This document shows positions 27,138 to 36,023 of a stretch of DNA of 64,000 bases, piece by piece. The notes under the pieces were generated by a model. That model was given only the letters and a program-made list of their open reading frames with translations, made no database searches and was not told the origin of the DNA. The stretch covers positions 1-64,000 of the forward strand of contig CAZEPW010000009.1 in NCBI GenBank assembly GCA_964514215.1, read 5' to 3'. Every line of letters begins with the position of its first letter. The first letter of the stretch is position 1. A program made the position numbers and the translations under genes. This DNA is from CAYQUC01 sp964514215 (GTDB lineage: Bacteria > Pseudomonadota > Gammaproteobacteria > UBA6429 > Thiohalophilaceae).

Positions 27138-28151
27138 ATGAAAAAAATTGTAAAGTTGTTTGGTATTTTAATGTTAGGAGTGATGTCGAGTTCATTTATA
27201 ACACAAAGTGCAGTTGCTTTAGATCAAGAAAAGTGGCTCAAGTTACCGGTAGACAAAGTAACTGCTGATTTTGCTGTGATGGTTTTAGGTTCTGGTGGTC
27301 CAGTGGCGACAGAAAATGGCCGTGCCGGATCAAGTTTATTAATTTTTGTAGAAGGAAAAGCGGTAGCAGTTGTTGATACTGGCAGCGGTTCATTTAAATC
27401 ATTGGCATTAAGTGGTGCGCGTTTAACGGATGCACATCATTTCCTTTATACACACTTGCATATTGATCACACATCCGATATGTCAGCAATGGTTAAGTCT
27501 TTATTCTTTCACCGTTTAGGTGCTGGTTTATTATTACCAAATGCAATTAATTTTTACGGCCCTGATTCAGTTGTTCCTGCATATGATTCAATGGCTAATT
27601 ACATTTCAGGTCACTATGATGCTTCTACCGGTGTAGAGCGTTATTTACACGGTTTTGCTAATGCCTTTTTTGCTGGTGCATCACCATTTGTTCCTGTTGG
27701 CAATAATTTACCTTATGATGTCGCATCATCAACCATGACAACAGTATTAGATGCTCACAATGGTTTAACTGTTAAATCAATTCCAGTATTTCATGGTGGT
27801 ACACCAAGTGTTGCATACCGTTTTGAATACAAAGGTAAGAGCATTGTATGGAGTGGTGATACTAACTCAAGCACTGATAATATGATTAAAATATCCACTG
27901 GTGCCGATGTATTAATTTATGACACAGCAATTTTAGAAAATCCAACACCTGATTTTCTGTTAATGTTCCACACAACACCAACTCGTATCGGTGAAGTATC
28001 TGCCGCTGCAACACCTGCCAAATTAGTATTGTCACATTTGTCTACCGTAACAGAAAGTAATCTTCCGTTAATCGTTAGCACAATTAGAACGCAAGGCTAT
28101 CGTGGCAAAATAGTAGCAGCAAAAGATTTACAAGTTATTAATGTTCCATAA
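27138..28151 (+). CDS. Exported metallo-beta-lactamase-fold hydrolase
   Basis: A Sec signal peptide ending in QSAVA precedes a metallo-hydrolase domain. The zinc motif is H106-x-H108-x-D110-H111 within YTHLHIDHTSDM, and later ligands appear in IVWSGDTNSS and the LSHLS segment near the C terminus. The fold resembles the ribonuclease Z/arylsulfatase-type branch (GSGGPVATENGRAGSS glycine-rich start) rather than true beta-lactamases. The substrate is unknown; phosphodiesters, lactones and sulfate esters are all known for this branch. A strong terminator follows, so it is a single-gene unit. Confidence 0.88.
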   Translation: MKKIVKLFGILMLGVMSSSFITQSAVALDQEKWLKLPVDKVTADFAVMVLGSGGPVATENGRAGSSLLIFVEGKAVAVVDTGSGSFKSLALSGARLTDAHHFLYTHLHIDHTSDMSAMVKSLFFHRLGAGLLLPNAINFYGPDSVVPAYDSMANYISGHYDASTGVERYLHGFANAFFAGASPFVPVGNNLPYDVASSTMTTVLDAHNGLTVKSIPVFHGGTPSVAYRFEYKGKSIVWSGDTNSSTDNMIKISTGADVLIYDTAILENPTPDFLLMFHTTPTRIGEVSAAATPAKLVLSHLSTVTESNLPLIVSTIRTQGYRGKIVAAKDLQVINVP

Positions 28152-28200
28152 GTAGAGTTAAACATTAGTTTTTTTGTATTGTTATTTTGATTTGAATACT

Positions 28201-28231
28201 AAGGGCCATATACTTATATGGCCTTTTTTTT
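28201..28231 (+). terminator. Rho-independent terminator
   Basis: GGCCATATA (28204-28212) pairs with TATATGGCC (28215-28223) and is followed by eight T residues (28224-28231). It lies 50 bases after the metallo-hydrolase stop. Confidence 0.93.
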
Positions 28232-28473
28232 GGTAGCACGGTTGTTGGGTGTGATATTAATTTCTGCAACAATGGTTTAGTTAACGCCCCTTATTTGGGT
28301 TCAAAAAATAGTCAGGTTGAGCTATATTAAAATATTCTTACTTTAATTATGGTATATCTAAATTTGTCCTATAAATTGCTCAAATAATATAAATAAATCC
28401 CCCTATGTTTGTACAAAATTTCCATTGTGGGTATGATAAATTTGTATGGAGATTGATGTTGGTAGGAGGTAAT

Positions 28474-29586
28474 TTGAACAACAGGCTTTGTAATATGATT
28501 AGTGGTAGTAACGGTCTATTGCCAAATTGCAAATATGCTATCTATTTGGTTATATTGGGTTTATCTCAAATTCCAACTATGGCTCAATCCCATGGATTAG
28601 TTTTTGTCGATTTAATCGGTTTGGATCGCATTGGCCAAGAAAATTCCCCAGAATTGAAACACATCGAGTTATTAACGCGTGCTACGCTGTTTTATTCTCG
28701 GGATTTTGATAAAACCAAGGTATTAGCCGAATTCATAGCGAATAATAAACAAAGCCATTTTGGACGCGTTAAAATCGGTTGGAAACCCGATCCATCAAAC
28801 TTAATTTGGTTTGGACGCGATCATAATCCAGCGAGTTTCTGGCGCGACTTATTTCATCACGGCGGTTGGCTTCAACCAACAATTAGCCGACCAAGTATTG
28901 CTGAGTTTGAAGTACCGGGTGGCATTTTGCCATCACATTCTACTGGGCTTAGTTATGAGGCTGGTGGTTTAGTTAACAACAATGCGGGGTTTTCTTCTGT
29001 CGCTAGTTTGGGCTACACCTCGGTTATAGATTCAGGTGGATTGCAAGTCCCTGAGTTGGTTGATGCGAGTCGCGGAACACACAGTTCATCAACTGCATTT
29101 CGATTATCATATCGGTTTGAGCCATTTACGGGTGGCAATGAGGTTGGTATTTTGGGATCTTATAACCATATATTAAGTGACCTGAGTAAACCAAAAGAAA
29201 TAGAACAGGACGTTGTTGGTCTATTTGTCAATTGGAATTTTTCTGATTTAAGAATAACATCAGAATTCACAATCGTGAGAAATAAAATAATAGATTCTGG
29301 TACAGCGATAACATCGAATGAAAACTTTCTAAACGCCTATATTTTGGCAGATTATAATTTAGTAAATGATTGGAATATGTTTGCTCGATGGGAAGACACC
29401 AATAATGAACAATCTAGTCAGTACTTACGCAGTTTTCCAAAATTTATTATAAAACGAAATTTATTAGGAGTGCGTTATAGCATTACACGTAATCAAATTT
29501 TTAAATTTGAAATGAGTGATAACCAATTGTTTACCGGCACACAATACCGCCAATTAGCGGTACAGTGGAGTTACGTCTACCCGTGA
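28474..29586 (+). CDS. Outer-membrane beta-barrel protein
   Basis: After an N-terminal signal region (YAIYLVILGLSQIPTMAQS) the protein consists of alternating amphipathic strands and ends in an aromatic-rich strand (LAVQWSYVYP), as in outer-membrane barrels. Its family is not one I recognise. Start choice is uncertain: AGGAGGT at 28464-28470 favours TTG 28474, while the frame is open from 28405 and ATG 28495 is also possible. It overlaps the next gene by four bases (GTGA). It heads an operon with a periplasmic-binding-type protein and a histidine kinase, so it may admit or present the sensed ligand. Confidence 0.7.
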   Translation: MNNRLCNMISGSNGLLPNCKYAIYLVILGLSQIPTMAQSHGLVFVDLIGLDRIGQENSPELKHIELLTRATLFYSRDFDKTKVLAEFIANNKQSHFGRVKIGWKPDPSNLIWFGRDHNPASFWRDLFHHGGWLQPTISRPSIAEFEVPGGILPSHSTGLSYEAGGLVNNNAGFSSVASLGYTSVIDSGGLQVPELVDASRGTHSSSTAFRLSYRFEPFTGGNEVGILGSYNHILSDLSKPKEIEQDVVGLFVNWNFSDLRITSEFTIVRNKIIDSGTAITSNENFLNAYILADYNLVNDWNMFARWEDTNNEQSSQYLRSFPKFIIKRNLLGVRYSITRNQIFKFEMSDNQLFTGTQYRQLAVQWSYVYP

Positions 29587-30044
29587 AAACGTTTGTAATA
29601 ATAAAGCTATTAGTTCTGCTTGTTATGCATTGCTGCATTGCAACATCAGCCAATGCAGAAGAGCGGCGCTTATTATTAATTACCAAACCAGATTATAAGC
29701 CTTTGCCATTAGACAAAAATGAATTAAGGCGGTTATTTTTAGGTATTCCAGTTTATCGAAAAGGTGAGCGCTTAGTTCCCCTTGTTAATAAAAGTGGCGA
29801 CTTGTGTTATCAGGTATTTTTACAATCCATTTTAGGAATGTCCCAAAAACGTTATGAACGTGTATTAGTTTCCGGGTTTTATCGACAGGGTGTTCGTTCT
29901 CCCAGCATTTATGCCGATCAACAAAATTTACTGTTTGATTTAAAAGATAAAGAACTTGGAATTAGTTTTTTGTTTGATAACGGTACAGGCGAAGAAAAGC
30001 AATTTAATGTGGTGCAGGAAATATGGATCTCAGACACACCATAA
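29583..30044 (+). CDS. Small periplasmic PstS-like binding-fold protein
   Basis: A signal peptide (TFVIIKLLVLLVMHCCIATSANA) leads to a roughly 125-residue mature protein resembling short PstS/PBP-like domains: LITKPDYKPLPLDKNELRRL, then FLGIPVYRKGERLVPL, with GISFLFDNG late. It is about half the length of a normal binding protein. The start GTG 29583 overlaps the previous stop, and the gene ends 22 bases inside the histidine kinase gene. Tight coupling to a kinase suggests that it supplies ligand information to that sensor, as AioX does for AioS; that role is inference. Confidence 0.7.
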   Translation: MKTFVIIKLLVLLVMHCCIATSANAEERRLLLITKPDYKPLPLDKNELRRLFLGIPVYRKGERLVPLVNKSGDLCYQVFLQSILGMSQKRYERVLVSGFYRQGVRSPSIYADQQNLLFDLKDKELGISFLFDNGTGEEKQFNVVQEIWISDTP

Positions 30045-31828
30045 CATCTTGGGCGCGCAGCCTTAGCGGCAGAGTTTTAATTTCCATTGTACTAATCCAC
30101 GTAGTATTAATGACAGGCTTATTTCATTCCGTTCTTAGGTTAGTTGAAAATAATTACACTGAACAATTTATCGATGATATTCGTACTGATAGTCAAAGGG
30201 TCTCTCAATTAATAACCTATGAAATAGTTAATAATGATTTTGATAAGTTAAAGCAATTTGCAGAAAATTTATTGTTAGGCGGCGATCTTGTTTCAATTGT
30301 TATAAAAAATCAACTAGGTAAAATAATTTATCCTGATACGGTTAAATTTGAAAATAAATTTTACGAAGATTTTTTCTTTGGTGATAATGACGATGATTTA
30401 TATTTTATTAAAAGTCGCTTAGTTGCTAGTGATGGCAAGGTCGTTGGTAATCTACAATTAGCCTATGATGAAACATCCACAATAGAAGAAGTTGATGTGC
30501 TTTATCAAAACGGTTTGGTTATAGCAGCAATTTACTTGTTTATTGTTATTGTTTTTATGGGGGCCATTGATACCTATCTAACGCAACCGTTGCGTAATTT
30601 AACCCACGGAGCTAATCGAATAGCGTCGGGTAAATACAATCAATCCTTTTTGATTTCAACTAATGTAAATGAAGTTAAAATTTTAGCCGATAGCTTAGAA
30701 GTTATGCGTAGTGAGCTAGTAAGCCGGGGTGAAAAATTATCAGATAGAGAGCGTCGTATTCGAGCCTTGGTTAATAGCATCACTGATGCCGTTATTGTGT
30801 GTGACTTACACGGTAATATGGAGTCAGTGAATCGTGCTGCAACAACATTAACATCTTATAGCATTGAGTTTTTAGCAAAAAATAATATTGGACAATTAAT
30901 TAGTTTTACTCAAGTATTTAACTGCATTAAAAATCCTAAAGCGGATAAAATTTATGAAACATTACTTATTGATAAAAATGGTGATGAAATTCCTGTTGAG
31001 GTGAATGTTAGCGAGTTAACACAAAGGCAGGGAGTATTGTTAATTGTACTATTACGTGATATCCGAGATCGTAAACGCAATGAAATGGAACGCTACCAAT
31101 ATTATAATGATATGGCTCATGCCGGGCGTTTAGGTATTATGGGTGAGATGGCTGCAGGAATTGCGCACGAATTAAATCAACCCTTAGGTGCCATTAGTTT
31201 ATATTTGCAAGGTTGCATGAGGAGTTTTGATTCTAGCTCAGTTGATCTACAAGAAATAATGTATGCCATAAAAGCCGCCGATGAACAAGCAACACGTGCA
31301 GCAGGAATCATTCGAAGAATAAAAGGATTTGTTCGTAAGGATACAGAAAATGAAAATCTCGAAGTAGTTGATGCGAATCTATTAATTAAGCGTTCAGTGG
31401 AGTTTGTGCTACTTGATACTAAATATTCAATCATTCAACCTGAGTTGGTATTAACATCCAGAATACTTGAGGTGAAAGTTGATAGTTTACAGATTGAACA
31501 AGTATTGGTGAATTTAATTCGTAATGCCATTGAAGCAATATTAAACCAAGCTGAAAAGCCCTTTTATTTAAAAATAAGTTCCGATATTGATACTGATGGT
31601 AATATAAAAATTTGTGTTATCGATTCTGGTAGTGGCGTAGAAAGTAAAAATATAGATAAAATTTTCGACACTTATTTTTCCACTAAAGAAGATGGCTTAG
31701 GCATGGGGCTAGCAATTTGTCGTTCAATTATTGAAGAACATGATGGAGTTTTGCAATATACGCCACGAATGGATTGTGGTTCGGAATTTTATTTTACATT
31801 GCCTCTCTATGAGGCTAAATCTGCTTAA
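30023..31828 (+). CDS. PAS sensor histidine kinase (FixL-like), paralog 1
   Basis: Two membrane helices (about 16-36 and 165-185) enclose a 130-residue periplasmic domain. HAMP, PAS (about 245-355), HisKA with phosphoacceptor H382 (AAGIAHELNQPLGAI) and a HATPase domain follow. The ATP-binding boxes read NLIRNAIEAI, DSGSGV and GLGMGLAICRSIIEEHDG. The kinase half closely matches the second kinase at 31926. It overlaps the binding-fold gene by 22 bases. The likely phosphorylation partner is the FixJ-type regulator at 34326. Confidence 0.93.
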   Translation: MDLRHTITSWARSLSGRVLISIVLIHVVLMTGLFHSVLRLVENNYTEQFIDDIRTDSQRVSQLITYEIVNNDFDKLKQFAENLLLGGDLVSIVIKNQLGKIIYPDTVKFENKFYEDFFFGDNDDDLYFIKSRLVASDGKVVGNLQLAYDETSTIEEVDVLYQNGLVIAAIYLFIVIVFMGAIDTYLTQPLRNLTHGANRIASGKYNQSFLISTNVNEVKILADSLEVMRSELVSRGEKLSDRERRIRALVNSITDAVIVCDLHGNMESVNRAATTLTSYSIEFLAKNNIGQLISFTQVFNCIKNPKADKIYETLLIDKNGDEIPVEVNVSELTQRQGVLLIVLLRDIRDRKRNEMERYQYYNDMAHAGRLGIMGEMAAGIAHELNQPLGAISLYLQGCMRSFDSSSVDLQEIMYAIKAADEQATRAAGIIRRIKGFVRKDTENENLEVVDANLLIKRSVEFVLLDTKYSIIQPELVLTSRILEVKVDSLQIEQVLVNLIRNAIEAILNQAEKPFYLKISSDIDTDGNIKICVIDSGSGVESKNIDKIFDTYFSTKEDGLGMGLAICRSIIEEHDGVLQYTPRMDCGSEFYFTLPLYEAKSA

Positions 31829-31925
31829 TTTTTTATATAAGTAGAAGTCGTTAATTTACTTTAGTCTGTAATAAAATAATAATTTTACAATTTTTAGCGC
31901 ATGCTGAGGTTGTTGGGATAGTCAG

Positions 31926-34256
31926 TTGAAAAAAATTAATAGTTTTCTTATACCGAATAGTTTGATTGGACGTTATGTCTATGTTGCAGCAACAATTTTT
32001 TTTGTACTAGTTTTTATCGCTGTATTAGGTTGGTATACCGTACAACGAGGAGTGCAACAACATCATGTTAATATGAAAGTTTTAGGCGATTTGGAATTAT
32101 CTATTCATGATTATATTGTTAATTATCAAAGTGCGAAATATGCTGCTCTGGAATTTTTAATTCAACCCGACGAACTGCATTATAAATTATATCAATATCA
32201 TGCTAAAACATTTAAGAAGAGTTTTATAAAATTAGATTTATCGCAACAAAAACGTATGGGTGCTGATTTTAATAAAGATTTTTCTAATTTAAAATTATCT
32301 AATGATAGTTTACACATTGAATTATCAAAATTAATTGCAATACGACAAGATGCTGAAAAAACTTTTCCATTTACCAGTAATATGTTGCTGCTGGCAAATG
32401 AAAATGCTGCGATATTGGCATTAATTGATAGAGTACTATCGTCTAATAAGAATAATGATGAAAAATTACCTCATGACTTAATATTGTTATTTACTGATAC
32501 GCGTTATGCTTGGTCGCGTTTGATGGCTGAATACCGCTTATTGGTTTCAGTACGTCTTGGTATCTTTACTGGCGAATGGGTTAAAGCTTATGATGAACGA
32601 GTTTATAATATCACTTTAATCGGTGAGAAAATAAAAACAAACTTAGAAAACTTACGCAAGTACAAATCAAGTTCATTACCCTTTGTTGTTTCTGATGAGC
32701 TCGATCAGTTAAATGTTTTAACAACTAAAGCGCTAAAAAATTATGAATATTCAGTAAAGTTATTAGGTTCATCAAACTGGCGGCAAGACTTAGTGTTATT
32801 ACGTAATAATTTACGTCCTGCATTTTCTCGTTTAGATAAATCAATTAAATTACTACAAGAAAAAGAAGAGCGAGTTTGGATTAGTTCAATGGGAGAATTA
32901 ACCACTATAGCTCATAAATTATCCTATTCTCTATGGTTTTTATTAGCAGTTTGTTCTTTGCTGGTGATACTGGGGTATTTTATTTTCTCTAATGCCGTGT
33001 TAAATCCCATACGTAATATTGCACAAGCATTAAAAAATGAAGCTGCTGGCCGGGATACTGAAATTAAAGGGGGTAGCTCGGCAACTGAAATTAAAAACCT
33101 ATCGGATGCTTTTTATAAAATGCGTAAGCAGGTTAACTCAAGACAACAGCGTTTGGTTAATATTTTAGATAATGCTGCTGAAGCGATTATCACCATTGAT
33201 AATATAGGTCAAGTTGAGACTTTCAATGCAGCAGCTGAACATTTATTTGGCTATATGGCATCTGAAATATTGGGTAAAAATATTTTGATGTTAATTAAAG
33301 TTGATGAACGAAAATATTATCATAAATTATTTCTTGAATATCAAAATATAAAACATGAGAAACAAGAGCTTGGTGCAGGTAAAAGTTATGAGATTGAAAT
33401 TTTATGCCGTTGTGAAAAATTATTGCCTGTATCGGTTAAATTTAGCAAAACTATCATCAATGGTAATGCTTTATATACCGCTTTAGTCAGTGATATTAGC
33501 GAACGGCGTGAGCTTGAATTAGAGCGTCAAGAACATTTATCTGAAATGGCGCATATCGGCCGATTGAGTATTATGGGGGAAATGGCAGCTGGCATGGCAC
33601 ACGAATTGAATCAACCGCTTGCCGCAATGTCGTTATACCTGCAAGGTAGTTTACGCAGTTGTGATCCAGAAGCGGATACTTGCAAGGACATTATTACTGC
33701 CGTTCATTCCGCTATTGACCAAGTGGATCGCGCTAGCGTTATTATTCGTACTATGCGTGGTTTTGTTCATAGAGAATCATTTCATCTTGAAGTTATCGAT
33801 ATTAATGAACTAATAAAACGCTCGGTGGAGTTTGTGTTATTTAGCCATCAAAAAGTTAATCCTCAACCAATATTTTTGTTGAGCAAAGAACCCATTATGG
33901 TGAAGGTTGACGCACTGCAAATAGAGCAAGTGATGGTTAACCTTATTCGTAACGCATTTGATGCTCAAGTTGATATTGCCATTGAAAACCGAGTTTTAAA
34001 AATTACGAGTGAACTCGATGACAAAGGGTTCATTAATGTATTTGTGATTGATGCCGGTGAAGGCGTTGCGGAAGAAAATGTTGATAAAATATTTAATACT
34101 TACTTTACGACCAAAACCGACGGTCTTGGGATGGGCTTGTCGATATGCCGTTCTATTATTGAAGAACACGATGGCATGTTATGGTATGAGCCCGGTATAG
34201 AGAGAGGATCGCAATTCTGTTTTATACTGCCTTCTACAGCGGTACAAACTTCATAA
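31926..34256 (+). CDS. PAS sensor histidine kinase (FixL-like), paralog 2
   Basis: This 776-residue kinase has membrane helices at about 14-36 and 337-358 with a long (about 300-residue) helical periplasmic sensor between them, much larger than in the first kinase. HAMP, PAS, HisKA with H559 (AAGMAHELNQPLAAM) and HATPase (GLGMGLSICRSIIEEHDG) follow. The start codon is TTG at 31926, read from the MKKINSFLIPNSLIGRYVY beginning. Its kinase core is a clear paralog of the first. Two different input domains feeding one regulator would let the cell combine two envelope signals. Confidence 0.93.
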   Translation: MKKINSFLIPNSLIGRYVYVAATIFFVLVFIAVLGWYTVQRGVQQHHVNMKVLGDLELSIHDYIVNYQSAKYAALEFLIQPDELHYKLYQYHAKTFKKSFIKLDLSQQKRMGADFNKDFSNLKLSNDSLHIELSKLIAIRQDAEKTFPFTSNMLLLANENAAILALIDRVLSSNKNNDEKLPHDLILLFTDTRYAWSRLMAEYRLLVSVRLGIFTGEWVKAYDERVYNITLIGEKIKTNLENLRKYKSSSLPFVVSDELDQLNVLTTKALKNYEYSVKLLGSSNWRQDLVLLRNNLRPAFSRLDKSIKLLQEKEERVWISSMGELTTIAHKLSYSLWFLLAVCSLLVILGYFIFSNAVLNPIRNIAQALKNEAAGRDTEIKGGSSATEIKNLSDAFYKMRKQVNSRQQRLVNILDNAAEAIITIDNIGQVETFNAAAEHLFGYMASEILGKNILMLIKVDERKYYHKLFLEYQNIKHEKQELGAGKSYEIEILCRCEKLLPVSVKFSKTIINGNALYTALVSDISERRELELERQEHLSEMAHIGRLSIMGEMAAGMAHELNQPLAAMSLYLQGSLRSCDPEADTCKDIITAVHSAIDQVDRASVIIRTMRGFVHRESFHLEVIDINELIKRSVEFVLFSHQKVNPQPIFLLSKEPIMVKVDALQIEQVMVNLIRNAFDAQVDIAIENRVLKITSELDDKGFINVFVIDAGEGVAEENVDKIFNTYFTTKTDGLGMGLSICRSIIEEHDGMLWYEPGIERGSQFCFILPSTAVQTS

Positions 34257-34325
34257 AAAAACAAATATACTTTACATAATGCATATAATATAGCTTTAGG
34301 TATTAAATTTAGGTAAAATAGTTGT

Positions 34326-34931
34326 ATGTTGAATTCTACAATTTTTATCGTTGATGATGATCCTGCCATGCGGGATTCCTTGAGTTGGTTGCTAAAAAAT
34401 ATTGGCTACACCGTTGATGTTTTCTCCTCTGCCCAAGAGTTTCTTGAAAAGTATGAGCCCCAAGCGCCAGGCTGTATGGTATTAGATGTTCGTTTACCAG
34501 GCATGAGTGGCTTACAATTACAACAAAAGATGAAATCTGAAGGGATAAGTTTACCGGTTATTATTATTAGTGGCCATGGTGATGTGCCAATGGCGGTTAA
34601 GGCTATGCAGCAAGGTGCTTTAGTATTTCTCGAAAAACCATTTCGAGATCAAGAATTGCTTGATAATATTCAGGAAGCGCTGGTTATTGATACTAAATAT
34701 CGCAAAAAAGATGCGGCATCAAAAATTGTTCGAGCCTATATAGAATCATTAACCCAGCGTGAAAAAGAAGTAATGGAATTAATGGTAAAAGGTGATTCGA
34801 GTAAAGAGATCGCAAAGTTGTGTGAAATTAGTGTAAAAACTGTCGAAATTCATCGAGCAAGAGTAATGGAAAAAATGCAAGCGGCATCCTTACCTGAATT
34901 AGTTCACATGACAATCAATTTACAAACGTAA
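34326..34931 (+). CDS. FixJ/NarL-type response regulator
   Basis: The receiver domain (IFIVDDDPAMRDSLSWLLK) carries the phosphoacceptor D54 in VLDVRLPGMSG and the conserved Lys in FLEKPF. A C-terminal LuxR helix-turn-helix follows (LTQREKEVMELMVKGDSSKE, then VKTVEIHRARVMEKM). Length 201 is standard for FixJ/TtrR types. It lies 69 bases after the second kinase and 500 bases before the Rieske/molybdopterin operon, whose upstream dyad at 35273-35298 is its best candidate target. Canonical Aio systems use a sigma-54-type AioR instead, so this regulator differs from that model. Confidence 0.94.
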   Translation: MLNSTIFIVDDDPAMRDSLSWLLKNIGYTVDVFSSAQEFLEKYEPQAPGCMVLDVRLPGMSGLQLQQKMKSEGISLPVIIISGHGDVPMAVKAMQQGALVFLEKPFRDQELLDNIQEALVIDTKYRKKDAASKIVRAYIESLTQREKEVMELMVKGDSSKEIAKLCEISVKTVEIHRARVMEKMQAASLPELVHMTINLQT

Positions 34932-35438
34932 GAAAACAGCTGGATCCGGTTTTATGTCTGGATTTAAGCCATTTACTTTTTTTATGCAAGACTCACGAGT
35001 TAAGTATTACTAGGCTATTTTGCTATCGGGTCGTGCTCTACCGTATGTATCTCCACTCTTGTGCGCTATCTTATTCAAATTTTACGGCTCAGTAATCCCG
35101 CCAACTCCCGTATAGCAATTTTTTGACATTAGCGCTTCTCAGCAAACTCTACTGTTAGTAGGGCAACATAGTATTAAATTCAATCAATTAGCTTACTTTT
35201 GTCAAGTTATGCTTTATTTTGTGAACTTGATCATGGAATTGCACCTATTTGTATAATATGTTTCAATAACTTTATAGGTACATACCCGTATACCTATAGC
35301 TTTTTAGTATGAGGCTATAAACAATAAAACAAATAGGGTAAGAAACGAAGTTACAACGCATTTAAACGCATTAATAAAAATAACGATTGGCATGTTAAGT
35401 ACAGCAATGCAGTGCTAAGTGCAAAAAGTGGAGACATG
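34932..35438 (+). promoter_or_regulatory. Upstream region of the Rieske/molybdopterin operon with promoter and dyad
   Basis: A consensus TATAAT lies at 35252-35257 with TTGATC at 35227-35232 (19-base spacer). About 15 bases downstream is a strong dyad, TATAGGTA (35273-35280), ten bases, then TACCTATA (35291-35298), with a nested GGTA-CA-TACC. The half-site TACCTAT fits the heptamer style of NarL/FixJ-class regulators, one of which is encoded just upstream. No sigma-54 element was found. The rest of the gap shows no gene. Confidence 0.55.
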
Positions 35439-36005
35439 ATGAATAGTAAAGTTAAAACCGGATCTGAGCTTGAAGTGCAAAATTCTGAAATTTCAGAAGC
35501 TGAGCGAATATGCATGTCTCGGCGAAATTTTTTATTAACAGGTACCACCGCCATTGTAATGTCTTCAATGCCGGGTATTGCTGGTGCGGTAAAATTAGCA
35601 GCAAAAGATTATCCTGCGGTAAAAATTGCATCGCTTAAAAGTTTAAAGACTGATCAACCTCTTGATTTTTCCTATCCCCCTAATAATCCAGTTTCCAGTT
35701 TTTTTCTAGTAAAGCTTGGTGAGCAAGCGGGTGGTGGAATTGGACATCAAAAAGATATCGTGGCATTTAGCAATATGTGTAGCCACATGGGGGGACCATT
35801 AAATGGTAGTTATAAAGCAGCCCATAAAGCCATTGGTCCTTGCCCGCTACATTTAACAACATTCGATTTAACGCGTCACGGTATGGTTATCTCGGGTCAT
35901 GCTACCGAAGCACTGCCACAGGCGAAGCTTGAAATTATACGAGGCAATATTTATGCAACCGGTGTCACCGGTTTAATTTACGGTCAACACGATAATCTAG
36001 CTTAA
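35439..36005 (+). CDS. Tat-exported Rieske subunit of an arsenite-oxidase-type complex (AioB-like)
   Basis: The N terminus carries a twin-arginine signal (MSRRNFLLTGTTAIVMSSM). The Rieske [2Fe-2S] ligands are in NMCSHMGGPL (Cys-x-His) and CPLHLTTFDL (Cys-x2-His). The following GHATEALPQAKLEI segment is characteristic of AioB-type small subunits rather than bc1 Rieske proteins. I prefer ATG 35439, five bases after GGAG, over the open upstream frame to GTG 35412. The gene lies 18 bases before the molybdopterin subunit. Because that subunit has no signal peptide, this Tat signal probably exports both together. Iodate-reductase small subunits (IdrB) have the same architecture, so the substrate is not settled. 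Confidence 0.88.
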   Translation: MNSKVKTGSELEVQNSEISEAERICMSRRNFLLTGTTAIVMSSMPGIAGAVKLAAKDYPAVKIASLKSLKTDQPLDFSYPPNNPVSSFFLVKLGEQAGGGIGHQKDIVAFSNMCSHMGGPLNGSYKAAHKAIGPCPLHLTTFDLTRHGMVISGHATEALPQAKLEIIRGNIYATGVTGLIYGQHDNLA

Positions 36006-36023
36006 TCAGGGGATATTAAATCA

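Noticed and set aside
35231..35245. Possible sigma-54 promoter (GG...GC) before the Rieske gene
   Set aside because: The GG and GC elements are only four bases apart instead of about ten, and the local regulator is FixJ-type and not an AAA+ activator.
35412..35438. Upstream GTG start for the Rieske subunit
   Set aside because: The extension covers the GTGGAG ribosome site, and ATG 35439 has correct spacing from it.
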